The position numbers and the translations under genes are program-made. The notes beneath the pieces are model-generated. The model had not been told where the DNA came from, did no database searches, and saw only the letters and a list, made by a program, of their open reading frames with translations. A stretch of DNA of 64,000 nucleotides from Diogma glabrata (Eukaryota; Arthropoda; Insecta; Diptera; Cylindrotomidae), in contig OY856188.1 in the NCBI GenBank assembly GCA_963693315.1, forward strand, positions 187,702,930-187,766,929. Reading direction: 5' to 3'. Below are positions 47,516-58,859 of this stretch, piece by piece (positions within the stretch are counted from its first letter, which is position 1; each line of letters starts with the position of its first letter).

Positions 47516-49400
47516 TCGGTCTGAAAGACCTAAGTATTACATTCATGAGCTTAAAGTGAAATTCTTACCCCCACTTTTTTGGCATTTCTCGACGTTTTAG
47601 GACCTACTGATTCTAAAAAAGGAAAAAAAAATGTATGGCTGTCTGTCAGCCGGCCGGCCGTCACAACCGACGAAATCTAGAAAACCGCGGGACGGATTTG
47701 AAAAATGTTTTCTTCTAAAAACAGATTTACTCAATAGGAAGAGCCGAAAGGACGATGTGTTCGATAACTGTACCGGAAGTGTGTCAAAAAAATCGTCAAG
47801 TGTGTCAAAACAAGAAAATTTGCATATTTTTTGCTTAAAAAACGTTCATTTTAACTTTTAAGTGATTACGAGTAGGAACATTGAATTTGGAGAAATCTTG
47901 ATAGTCGGGATTGGTATGTGAGACCAAAATCTAGATTATTGCATTATAAGTTTGTCAAAAAAATGTTGTCAAGTGTGTCAAAAGAAAGATTTTTATTTAT
48001 ATTTTTTCCCAATTTTTTGGAAAAAAATAAAATTAATAATTTGTATATGAAAATATTTTATTATTATAGAGAATTATGGCATTATAAGTTTGTCAAAAAA
48101 CTAATGTCAAGCGTGTCAAAAAATGATTTCATTGAGTTTTTTAGCCAATTTTTCGGGAAAAAAATGCAGCTGTTTTTATGACGTAAATGTAATTGAAAAT
48201 GAAATTGGACATGGAATGGAATGGAATTCAAAATTTTTGAATTTGTTATGGTTTTTGAAATATTTTTGGAATTTTGAAAAAAGTTTGAATATTTGATTTC
48301 TTAATAATTTTTGCAATATTTTTAGAATTTTGGAAAAAGTTTCAATTTTTGATTTTGTAAGAATTTTTGGAATATTTTTGGAATTTTGAAAATAGTTTTA
48401 ATTTTTGATTTTGTAATAATTTTTGGAATATTTTTAGAATGTTGGAAAAAGTTTGATTTTATTATAATTTTTACAATATTTTTGGAATTTTGAAAGAAAT
48501 ATGAATTTGTGATTTTGTAATATTTTCTCTAATCGCTAAATTGAAGGTTTTTGAATAGTTTGCTGAAAATGAAATTGGACATGGACATTTTTGAATTTGT
48601 TATAGTTTTTGAATATTTTTGTAATTTTGAAAAAGTTTCAATTTTTGATTTTGTAAGAATTTTTGGAATATTTTTAGAATTTTAAAAATTTAAAAATTTT
48701 GATTTTATTATAATTTTTATAGTTTGGGAAAAAGTTTCAATTTTTGATATTGTTATAATTTTTGCAATGTTTTAGTTTTGGAAAAAGTTTGAATTTTTAA
48801 GAATTTTTGGAATATTATTAGAATTTAGAAAAAGTAAAACTATTTGATTTCATTCTAATTTTTGGAATATTTTTGGAATTTTGAAAAGTTTCAATTTTTG
48901 ATTTTGTATAATTTTTGCAATATTTTCAGAATTTTTGAAAAAAAGTTTAGTCTTTGATTTTGTAATAATTTTTGGAATATTTTTAGAATTTTGAAAAAAG
49001 TTTGATTTTATTTAATTTTTAAAATATTTTTGGAATTTTGAAAGCAATATGAATTTGTGATTTTGTAATATTTTCTGGAAACGCTAAATGGATAGGTTTT
49101 TTAGTAGTTTGCTGAGTGTATCATCTTTTCTTCACTAAATTATGTTAATTTATGATCTGTTATAATTTTCCGGCATCGTTTTGATGTTTCGTGTTAGCTT
49201 TGTAATAAATTTCTAAACAGAGATAAAAAAAAATACTTGTACTTTAACAAAGAGTTATATTTGATATACATCGCTGCCCAAAACTAAAAACCATGTCCTC
49301 ATAAAAGTTTTTTGTCGAAAACTATATCAAAATCCTTAATTCAGACCGAAGTCTTGATATGTCAGGCTGTGAGATTTTAGCCCCTCCATATTTTCCTTTT
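47514..49400 (+). repeat. Dispersed AT-rich repeat family, longest copy (B)
   Basis: Starts ACTTCGGTCTGAAAGACCTA, then TTTTTTGGCATTTCTCGACG, TTTTAGGACCTACTGA, GTCAGCCGGCCGGCCGTCAC, AATCTAGAAAACCG, GTGTGTCAAAA motifs, GAAATTGGACATGG, then a long decayed array of ~55-60 bp units, ending AAGTCTTGATATGTCAGG and AGCCCCTCCATATTTT. Copies A and C are at 27000 and 57103. Non-coding. It begins right at the end of the R1-like remnant. Confidence 0.82.
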
Positions 49401-49639
49401 TAAAATTACCAGAGAATATATTTTTTGTGGCGTTCATGCTCCATGTAGGAGCGTTGCTAAGCTAATCAGTATACTTTACTGTAGTCAGTAGCTCGTAAGC
49501 TCCCGAAGATTGTGTAGCGACCGAAACCGATTGAGCGGTTAAGGTTAATTTAAATGTTACAATTATTTTCAGTTATTTATATTTTATATTAAACTTAGCA
49601 AATACTATTTGCAAAACAACGACAAGTGTTTTATTTCAA
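49401..49639. other. Short unassigned stretch
   Basis: Probably includes the 3' UTR of the RTE-like element that follows on the minus strand; no clear tail seen. Confidence 0.4.
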
Positions 49640-51781
49640 TCAAATTATTCACCACGGTCATTCGCGACATAATTAACGAGCGACATAATTACCATAGCTC
49701 CCAATTTTTTTAAGGTAGTTTATTCCATCCGTCTCCCAATGCAGTCGTGTTCTACCTCGCAGTAGCCTATTTCCTGGGTTACTAACGTACATTTTTGCAA
49801 TCATTCTAGATGGCTACTCAGCTTGTAAAACATGCCCAAACCAAGCAATCCTTTTAGAACCGATACAACCTATTATATCAAGACCCTCAAGAAGGTCTCT
49901 GATCTCAAAGTTATATCGCGTTCTGTATTCTCCATCGTCTGTCTTAAGTGATCTCCAATATTAGTTGATACATACGTTGATCCAAGAAGAGGTTTAATTG
50001 AGTAGAAAATTTGATTATCTGCAGCGATTCGAGCTTTTATATCATATCATGTAAGTATGCTGTTATCTGAGTAAAGCATTGATTCCAAATATTTAAAAGA
50101 TTCAACTCCCTCAATTCGTTAAGCGCCGACATCAAATCTTTCTTCTCAGCCTCTCTTGAAACATTCATATGTTTGGTTTTATTGTAGTTTATTTGAAGAC
50201 CAATTTTTTCTAGCACCACTCTCAAGCGGCTTGAAAGTTTCCTCCACTCATAACAGCTTCTCCTCGGCCGAGGATGACAACATCATCAGCGTACGCGATC
50301 ATCTGTACTGAGTTTTTTGACAAGATATTGTTGTTAGTCGGCAGTTTATTTTGATGGCACACATATTCCAAGGCTAGATTAAAGAGTATAGGAGAGATAG
50401 CATCACCTTGTCTTAACCCGGGGTCGACTTTAAAAAACTTTGTATTGAGAGTTCTGTACTGTCATTTTCATAGTATGAACCCAGTTAAACTGGGGTTTCC
50501 ATTGACACAAGAGCAGACTATATACTCTCTCGTTCGAGGGAGTTGTAGGCCTGCCTGAAATCAATGAAGATCTGATACATTGGTATGTTGAACTCTCGAC
50601 ACTTTTCCAAAATCATGCTTATCAAGAAAAGTGCATCGGTGGTACATCTGCCTTTCCAGAAGCCACACTGATATTCTCCAAACAGAATATTGTGTAGTGA
50701 TTACCTTTTTTATGGATTGGTATCAGCAATGTTAGATCATTGATACCAGGTGCTTTATTGCGTTTTAATTTTGACAGAGCAGTTTTGAATTCCTCTTTCT
50801 TGGGTTCGTCTACATGTACTTGTTTGTCGTCCAACTTGTTGCTGGTTACTTAAGTTGAGAAGATTCTCCAAAAAAGCGGCCCAAGTATCTAAAATATTTT
50901 TAAGGTCTATCTAACATATTTTTAAGATCTTCGTTTTGAAAAGCTGTCGATCTAGTTTCAGGTCGCTTCTTTAAGGTTTTAACCTGTTGAAAAAAGTTAC
51001 GCGATTGATGTTCCTTATTGAGTCTTTCAATCTCCTCACACTTTCTTTTCTACCCTTCTCTTTTCGTTCGTCTACATAGCTTTGTAACGTCTTATCTTGC
51101 CAGTTTATAGTTCTCCTTCGTGTACCTGATGTTGCGTCCTTGTAGACATTTCAGATAACAATCTGTTTTGTATTGAATAGCATAAAGACATGCTTGATAT
51201 ATAAATAACTTCTAGAAGTGGTTTTGTGGTCGTCCAAGTATTCCCCCAGCAGTGCTTAAAACAGCATCTTTGAGGAAATACCATGACTTATCGACGTCTC
51301 CAGTTTCTGATTTCTGCAATGTTTTGGCAATATGGTTTTGATATCTTTTTTCTGTTTCAGTATTCTATAAAGATTAGATGTTGAAACGTTTCCGTTGATT
51401 GAATTTTGGAATGCCTGCATTTTGGAATTGGAATCTGATTTTTGATATTGGAATCTAATTTTAGCACATACCAGGAAGTGATCACTTCTAATGTATGCAT
51501 CTTTAAGGGAACGCGCATCCAGAACTCTAGAAAAAAAAACGTGTTGTTACTTGCACGTGATCAATTTGATTTCGAGTGTTTCCATTCGGTGAGACCCAAG
51601 TCTGCTTATGAATCGATCGATGCGGAAAGAAAGTACTGGCAATTCTTAAATTATTTGATAATGCAAACTCAGTCATTCTCTCACCATTATCATTCGAATT
51701 GTAGAGCAGACTGTTGGAGCCCACCACACTTCCATAAGGGATATCTCTTCCAACCTGCCTATTAAAGTCACCAAGAACCAT
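49640..51781 (-). pseudogene. 5'-truncated RTE-like LINE, decayed endonuclease-RT
   Basis: Minus strand begins inside the endonuclease at MVLGDFNRQVGR (51781), then NDNGERMTEFALSNNLRIAS, HKQTWVSPNGNTRNQIDHVQ. RT follows in other frames: ALSKLKRNKAPGI, LIPIHKKGN (50700), GLRQGDAISPILFNLALEYV (50380), YADD (50282-50293) and KIGLQINYNKTKHM. The tail has the W-GHV and RPRGR-type region shared with 37194-37520. The endonuclease and RT wording is that of CFDP2-like RTE elements. Several frameshifts and a missing N terminus make it inactive. The right edge at 51782 is a clean break to AT-rich sequence. Confidence 0.82.
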
Positions 51782-53164
51782 AATGAATTATTATATGTCT
51801 TATGATTATTATATATTATTATTATAAATAATTATATGTCTCATAATATTTTTAGCACACCACTTATATTTGCGTTAAAAAATTATCTATTACGTAGGTG
51901 ATTTACTTCCTAATGTATATGATTTATATACAAAGGAGAAAATCATTTGTAGGTAAATCAACGTAGTAAATTTTTCTATTTTTGATCCATAAGAAAACGA
52001 TATTGATGTATTGGCAAAGTTGTTTTTGGACTGGGAAACATGTATTAAACGGATTTTTCAACGTGTTCAAGAGCTTGTATGCTCATACAATAGCAAGTTG
52101 ATTGATGTGTTGCCTCACACAAGTTGTGATAAATGTTTCAAAATTAAAATACACCTTACTTATTTAAATGATATAATTTGTGGGGTAAAATTGATTAATA
52201 AACTAATGTCACTTTGCATGAATAATTTTACTCACTGTCGTCGAATCATATAATCAATAGCAAATTCAGATACCTAATATAGGTAGGTAATTTACTAGAA
52301 AATATCATCCACTTCGTTTTAGAAAAATTATCTATTTCGCGATGGTTAAATCATTTATTAAACAGAAAATTCAAAAAATATTTTAGAAAAATCACCTAAT
52401 TAACATTCATCTCCTAGCATTTAGATAATAAATCTAACTTTACTTTTTCAGTGATGCAGATGACAATTATTAATTGTGATAATTTTGTCTTTTGAAATTT
52501 ATATTCACCATAAGTTTTAAAGCTTTATCATCATAAGCCTTATCATCAAACTATAACAGAAGGAACATCAAATTATAATAGAACACATCATGGTAGAAGT
52601 TTTTTGAAGCACCAAAATGGTTTTTGATATTAAATTATAAAAAAATAATACAGAGTAACATTGAAAAATATTTTTTGTTTATGTTGTTCATTATATTATA
52701 TAATTATAAAATTTAAATTATTTATTTTTGAAAATGGAAAATTCGTTTCATTACGCACAGCAAAATTAAAAAGTTTTGCACCTTATGTCAAAATTGTAGT
52801 TTCACAAATTGCAACTGCAACAAAAATGTTGTTCTGTCAAATATTTGTCGATTCGCCTTTTAGACGAAGACACATCCTTTTAGAAGAAATATATCGATGT
52901 ATATCAACAAGATTCAATATAAAATTCACATATGTTAAAAAAAGTTTTAAGAAATAAAACATAGCTTGACCTTTTCTTACAACATAATATATCTGTTACA
53001 AAAAAAAACATCCATATATTTTTATTCAAAATTATATTTTCATAAACTTCTTTATCTTATAAAATTTGTTTGAAGTGGAATTTAATTTTGAGCTTTTAAC
53101 TTTTATTGTTTTGAAATTTTGTAAAACTAGAATAACAACGCTGCACATCAAAGAAAAAGCATAT
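51782..53164. other. AT-rich stretch, no gene recognised
   Basis: Two short plus-strand ORFs (52011-52253, 80 codons; 52661-52957, 98 codons) have no recognisable family, no repeats and ordinary AT-rich composition; I regard both as chance. Expected to lie in the intron left of the DAGL exon if the gene runs on. Confidence 0.45.
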
Positions 53165-53166
53165 TA

Positions 53167-54647
53167 CAGTAATCCCTCCGACTGCACGCGTTCCAGAAAA
53201 ACAGCGAGCAATACAAAACCGCGCAATGTGAACCCTATTTTGTGTGAAAATGGGGGTTTGGTTCCAAATTTTGAAAAAAATTCGAAAAAAATTAATTTAA
53301 AGTTATAATTAAACAAAAATTAATATATAAAGCCTGAAAAACATGTAATACCTCAACAACTCTTAAAAAAGAAAACACTTCATAAGTTAACAGATAAATT
53401 AACATAAATAACATTTCAAAAAACAACTTAAATTAAAAATAATAATATCAATAATCTGGATTTGTTTAGAATATTCTTCCTTTACTGGCTTGAAATTGAA
53501 TTTGATCTATATTGAAGGCTGGAACATTCAGTTAAAAATAAACTGAATATGTAATGCAAATTGATATGGGTCATTCTTTTAAAAGCCGAACACCTTTCTG
53601 ACCGACACATTCTTGATTTGGCTGAAATTTTTTGTATGGCTTTTATATAGAAAAATTCCCAAATTCCTATTTCGCAAGAAAAAGAGATATACGTACTCGA
53701 GAATTTTTTTTGTTGGAAAATAGTGCGGTTCCAAATTTGGAGGACTTCGTGATTTTTGGCTTAAAGACTTATTTTCAAAGATTCATAACTTCGGTTCCGG
53801 TAGTGATAGACATTTTTTTCTGTTTTATTTTAAAGCTAAGAGATGAACTTTAAAAAAAATTGTTATCTACAAAAATTATTAACAAATTCCTATGTGTAAA
53901 CAGTAGCAATTTTAGCAATAAGTGAGACACTTTCTCTCTGACACCTGCAATTTTGATCTCTCGTGTACGAGTAGCATTAGAAATAAATTAATTTATTGAG
54001 AGCGGAAAGACGAAAAATTCCATAAATTTTTGTTGTCCCGCGCTGGATAAATTAATTTATTTCTAACAGTAAAACGAATTTTCCCCTTAATTAAAAATAT
54101 GTTTTTCTTGAAAATTGAACGTAGAATACGATGGTTATTTCGAATACTCTTTATTTTTGGAGGGCAATCACTAGAAATCGATTTTAATATTTTATTTGTT
54201 TACAACAATAATAATTTGCTAATAATTTTTATTGACTATATTTTTTTATTAAAATTCTACTTCTTGACTTTAAAGTAAAATAAAACAAAAGCTTCTATCA
54301 TTAATAGAACCGAAGTTATGAATTTTTGAAAATAAGCCGTCAAGCCAAAAATCACAAAATTCTCGAAATTTAGATCACCTTTGTTTTCCAAAAAAAAATC
54401 CTCGAATAGGTATATTTTTTTCGAGATCATACCCGTAAAAAATTTTTAAGCAAATCACAAATGCGTCGGTCAGATTTTGTTCAAATCTGTTCGATTTTAC
54501 GAAATTCACCTAGATATTCTACAAATAAATTTTAAACGTCGCGCAGTGTGAAATTTTAATCGCGTAGTGCGAAAATTAGTATTGAAAACTCATCTCGCGC
54601 AGTGGAAAATCGCGCAATTAAAACCCGTGCAGTCGGAGGGATTACTG
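53167..54647. mobile_element. Pogo/Tigger-like non-autonomous element with inner foldback, 1481 bp
   Basis: Terminal inverted repeats CAGTAATCCCTCCGACTGCA (53167-) and its complement to 54647, with TA on both sides (53165-53166, 54648-54649). The CAGTAATCCC terminus with TA duplication is typical of pogo/Tigger. Inside, ~53570-53900 and ~54180-54510 are inverted copies: TTCTGACCGAC / GTCGGTCAGA, TCGTGATTTTTGGCTTAAAG / its diverged complement, TTCATAACTTCGGTTC / GAACCGAAGTTATGAA. A third, inner hairpin is TTAGAAATAAATTAATTTAT (53978) with ATAAATTAATTTATTTCTAA (54047). No transposase ORF. It ends 122 bp from the DAGL coding exon. Confidence 0.85.
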
Positions 54648-54769
54648 TATTTAATTTTTTGCAGCTTGATTGATAACAAATGTTCAAAAATTTTCAATTG
54701 AATTATGCAGTTATTTGATGGATTTAAGATTGACTTACCATATTAAATGTATTGTAAATAAAAACACAC

Positions 54770-54833
54770 CAGGAACAACTAAATCATCCGATCCAACGGA
54801 CCATCGCCGTCGAAAAGCAACAATTCCAGGCAT
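54770..54833 (-). CDS. inaE: Diacylglycerol lipase (DAGL alpha / inaE), first coding exon
   Basis: Membrane sn-1 diacylglycerol lipase that releases 2-arachidonoylglycerol-type monoacylglycerol. The exon encodes MPGIVAFRRRWSVGSDDLVV then P and the first base of a Gly codon. From memory, the animal DAGL alpha N terminus is nearly identical over these residues, just before the first transmembrane helix. Minus-strand sequence just upstream is an excellent acceptor (GGTTTCTTTGCAG) directly touching the ATG, with a branch-point-like TACTAAT ~25 nt before it, so a 5' UTR intron ends here. Exon end: CCTG/GTGTGT at 54770 keeps the frame. A stronger donor, ATATG/GTAAGT at 54739, would include an in-frame TAA. 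No later DAGL exon is recognised to the left, so only the first 21 codons are in view. Confidence 0.82.
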
Positions 54834-55422
54834 CTGCAAAGAAACCAGTAAAATTTAATTAGTAAACTTTTATATATTCAACATAATTGTTAATAAAATA
54901 TCGTGATTAAAACATTCGATTTAATAGATACAATTTGCAATGAAGCTCGTAAAATATTTAACAAGATAAGCACCATAAACTTTTTTTTCTATTAAAATAA
55001 TAAATTTGTTTTTTCTAAGAACTTTATTTCTTAATACATTTAATAGATTCTCGTAAAATAAGTTTGATGGGAGCGTCAGGTGGCTTAGAATATTTGATTA
55101 ATTATTAAAAATTCATTATTTGATTTTAATGGAATGTCCTTCTGATGTGAAGAAAGAAAACTTGTATCTACAAATTCTTCAATAAAACAATTACTAACAT
55201 TTTCATAATAATATAAGGAATGAGCTCATACATTAATATGCAGTTGCATTGGTGACCAAATATTATAAATATATAAGGTAAACTGCTTGTGCCGATATTT
55301 TCATAAAGAACTGGGTTACTCTTTATAAAGGGTAACCGAAAAACAAGAAGCAGAACCAGCATGCCAGAACCTCGAGGATTCTGTTATGGAACAATGTTTC
55401 CTTATTGTGTTTGCCTGCTCAC
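54834..55422. other. Likely DAGL 5' intron, no other feature
   Basis: Upstream (in gene sense) of the DAGL start exon. AT-rich with a polypyrimidine tract and branch-like site next to the exon. Short ORFs on the minus strand are not supported. Confidence 0.45.
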
Positions 55423-55467
55423 CGTCAGAACTAGTAACTATGATAAAAATCAGTAACAGCATGAAAC
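55423..55467 (-). other. Candidate 45-nt exon upstream of DAGL start
   Basis: On the minus strand, TTTCCTTCTTATCCAACAG is a strong acceptor and TCTGACG/GTGAGC a near-consensus donor, 45 nt apart. The stretch between carries an ATG and a hydrophobic peptide MLLLIFIIVTSSD, which could be an upstream ORF or signal-like sequence. Orientation and position fit a 5' UTR exon of the DAGL gene, ~590 bp upstream. There is no conservation evidence, so this is a guess from splice signals. Confidence 0.3.
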
Positions 55468-57102
55468 CTGTTGGATAAGAAGGAAAATGTTGCGCAAATG
55501 ATGGGGAACATAAATTCAAGTTAATCCGAGTTAACTTTTAGGTGAGCTTTTAGAGGCAGAAAATGTTTTTTCAAGATTTCCAACAAAACTAGACCTTCTA
55601 TCGAAAAAAATTGAACATAAAAGATGTAGAATTTTCACATAACTTAAAATTGTTCCGAGAAAAATTGAAAAAAAAACCGAAAAAAGGATTTTTCGTTTTT
55701 AATTTTTATCTCCCACAGAAATAGTACATTTTTCAACGATGCCGAAAACAACATATTTTGAAGCGAGAGGACAGTTTATCAGCCGAGGCGACAGCTGAGG
55801 TTGGTAATGGTCGCGAGATTCAAAATATGATTTTCGGCGAGTAGAAAGCTGTACTTTTTTATTAATTATTGTTAATTATTAAGCATTTTCATTTATAATT
55901 ACATACAATTCAAATTTTAAAACATATAAACATCCAAACAAAATCTTTAAATTTATATTTATATTTCTGCTATTAAAATATAGATGACTCAATATGAATA
56001 AATTATCCGATTTCTATGTCATAAAAAACCGTCTTTAGTAACAAGCCTGATTGTCGTTTCATACAAAAAAGTCGTCAACTTTATACATATACATATTTTC
56101 ATTCTATTTTCACTACAAAATTCAATATTTTTATTCTATTTGGTCTATAAAGTCCCTAAAATCATTAAATAATACATCTTTAAAGGTTTATTCTATTTTG
56201 CATTTCGCATCTAGTGGGCTTATAACTAAAAACGGTTTTATAATAAAGAAAATCAAGTTGAAAATGTTTATTATGATTTTTAAAATAAAAACAACAGTTT
56301 TGATTTAGTTTTTGTATAGGGATGACGTTACGTAAATTCCTGATATATTTTAAAAGAACGTAAAATATTTTATGTAAATAAATATTTTTTTTCGTTTTTC
56401 TTAAATAAATAGGTGAAATCATTTTTTTTAAATATCTTAACACCAACTGTTTGTTACCAAACTATTTTAAAAGAATATTATAAAGCTTATATAGTTAACT
56501 ATTATTATTTTTACATTTTTAATGTAAACGATCCGTAAATAATTCTAAAATTAATTAACGTCATCTTCCCAAGAGAGAAAAATTAACACTAACAAAATTA
56601 TTTTATTCAATCAATTGATTCTCTTAACGGGTGCTTTAGGATGATTTATTCTAGTTAAGAAATTAGAAAATAGATGGCTTTTAAAAATTACTTTCGTCAC
56701 TAGGCACAAAAGTTATTTGTATAGGTTTTTTTATCACTGGTGACGAAAAAGAAATTTTCGATGCAATGAACAAACATCGAAAGTAGATTTTTTAAGTTGG
56801 GTAGTAGAAAAATTTTTTTTTCACGCAATTTGGTGGAAACATACCTTTTTATTTCCAAAATACGCTGCAGTTTTTTTTAATAAAAAAAATTATTTTTACA
56901 TTTAAATGAGATTTTAAACAAAAAGTTACCTCATTTTCGTCCAAAAGTTCCCATGTGCTGGGAACAGATTTCTCAAATGTAATGTAATGTAAAAATGTAA
57001 TGTAAATATCGTAATGTAAAAAACATATTCATGGAAAAATTTTGATTTCAAAAAGTTATTTTTCAATCATTGCTTTAAATTTTTCATTATTTCTTAAAAT
57101 TA
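55468..57102. other. AT-rich stretch, no gene seen
   Basis: Nothing beyond short chance ORFs. A small AATGTAATGTAA repeat lies at ~56975-57020. Confidence 0.45.
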
Positions 57103-57860
57103 CTTCGGTTTGGAAAACCTAAGTATTGCTTTCTCAATCCAAAAGTGAAATTCTTGCACTCTATTTTTTGGCATTTATCGAAGTTTTAGGACCTACTGAG
57201 TCTAAAATTTATGCCTGCCGAGATTCATAACCGCTGAAATCTAGAAAACCGTTGGAAAAATTTTAAAAATCTTAATGGTAAAAGATGAAAGCACGATGTG
57301 TTCGATAACTGTATTGAAAATGTGTCCAAAAATCGTTAAATGTGTCGAAACAAAAAAGTTTGCATGTTTTTTTCCTTGATAAACGTTCATTTTAAGCGAT
57401 AAAGAGTAGTAACCGTGAATGTGGAGAAATCTTGATGGTCGGCATTGGTATGTGAGACTAGGATCTTTATTGTTTATTGTATTATAAGTGTGTCAAAAAA
57501 TACCATTAAGTGTGTCAAAATAATGATTTTCATTTATTTACCCAAATTTTTGGAAAAATAAAATTAATTATTTGTATGACATGAAATGTAATTGAACATG
57601 AAATTGGACATGGAATGTGGTTATAACCAGCTTCAGCTACTCCATGATAGGAACAGTTGGAAAATATCAAGTTGCATATTAAATGTCCTTTTTTCACTAA
57701 AAATTGTAATTATTAGGAAGACGTTTTGAATAATTTTTTGTGTAATACAACGAGTTCTGAATAACAGGAACAGCTGGAAAATAAGTTTCAAGTGTTGATT
57801 TTGTAATAATTTTAGCAATGTTTTAAGAATTTTGAAAAAGTTTCAATTTTTAATTTTGCT
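57103..57860 (+). repeat. Dispersed AT-rich repeat family, copy C (interrupted)
   Basis: ACTTCGGTTTGGAAAACCTA, GGCATTTATCGAAGTTTTAG, GACCTACTGAGTCTAAAA, GATGTGTTCGATAACTGTA, GTGTGTCAAAA, GAAATTGGACATGGAATG match copy B in order. About 160 bp of other sequence (57618-57778, with GGAACAGTTGGAAAAT and GGAACAGCTGGAAAAT at its two ends) interrupts before a short stretch of the array unit. Confidence 0.75.
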
Positions 57861-58244
57861 ATAGTTTTTTCTTGTACTTTCACAAAGAATTTTTTGTCGA
57901 CAGTTTAAATAGTCGAAAGATGTTTTGATTTTCTAGTAGAGACAACACCACTGGGGGTCGCGTCTACTAACATCTACGATAAATATTTTTGGTGCATTTT
58001 AGGGTATGGAGGATGAGCGAGCAAGAGGATGAATTTCCAAGTTGCAGGCTATAGATTTGGCCATTGACCAGTTGAATGACTACAAGCAATGGTTGGGTGA
58101 CAACGTGATATTTATAAAGCGGACTGGTGGTAATTAAAAAATGATAAACCAGAGAAAAGGTCCATGAAGCTTTTGAATAGAACTTTGAACACACGTTATT
58201 AATTGCCAAAAGCATTATAATTAATTCCAAGGGCATTATAATTA
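57861..58244. other. Unassigned stretch left of the tRNA-end hairpin
   Basis: Possibly LTR-like sequence. CACCACTGGGGGTCGCG (57948) has a loose counterpart CTCCACTGGGAGTCAGAG at 58477 on the other side of the hairpin. No ORF I can support. Confidence 0.35.
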
Positions 58245-58363
58245 GTGTGAGAAGCCTGACGAGCGTGCAACAAAGATGGCGCCGAAACAGGGACCTGAAC
58301 CCTGGACCCTTGGATCCGGCTCGAAGGACCATCTTTGTTGCACGCTTGTCAGGCTTCTCACAC
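58245..58363. other. Hairpin of two facing LTR-like ends with two tRNA-type primer-binding sites
   Basis: Arms 58245-58279 and 58329-58363 pair at 34 of 35 positions (core GCGTGCAACAAAGATGG). Left loop half, read from TGG at 58277: TGGCGCCGAAACAGGGACCT..., whose complement (minus strand, 58309-58277) matches about 33 nt of the 3' end of tRNA-Lys including CCA. Right loop half: GGATCCGGCTCGAAGGACCA (58312-58331), matching the 3' end of insect/animal tRNA-Tyr including CCA. A primer-binding site follows the end of an LTR, so both arms look like LTR ends (U5) facing inward. Homology between the flanks stops beyond the arms. No gag/pol is nearby. Confidence 0.6.
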
Positions 58364-58859
58364 CTAACTATTTCGGGATAGCTTCAGTATTCCAGAGTTT
58401 CGAGATTATACAAATCCCCGAGGCAACAAAGCATTTTGTCTGAGATTATACCATTACTAAAAACAAATTTGGGAATCTCCACTGGGAGTCAGAGCAAAAT
58501 CGCTCTCAAGCCATGATCACACTATTATTTTTAAATTGACATATTTCAGATTTACTATTTTATCATTTAATTTTAATGTCTAGGTCAGACTATAAATCCC
58601 ATCTTTAAAAAAAAAAACAATATAACAATCAATATGAATAAATAATTAAAAATAAACTAACTAATTGTTTCGTCTTGTCCTCTTCGGAAAAGGCGTCAGC
58701 ACCAACAAAACTGCAATTTCAGCAATTTCCAGAATCTTCCATATGTTGAATAACTTTTTTTTTCTGAACAGCGTCAGCATCAAACACAAGATGAAAATTT
58801 TAGATTATTTGGCAATACCGCAGCAATTATGATCAATCTGCTTAAATCTTTAGGAACTG
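58364..58859. other. Unassigned stretch right of the hairpin
   Basis: Some LTR-like wording (GGGAATCTCCACTGGGAGTC) but no LTR pair or ORF. Confidence 0.35.

Noticed and set aside
47631..47861. 76-codon ORF
   Set aside because: Lies within a dispersed repeat whose other copies are not open in this frame.
52011..52957. Two unassigned plus-strand ORFs (80 and 98 codons)
   Set aside because: AT-rich, no motif, length expected by chance; kept only as a note in the stretch description.
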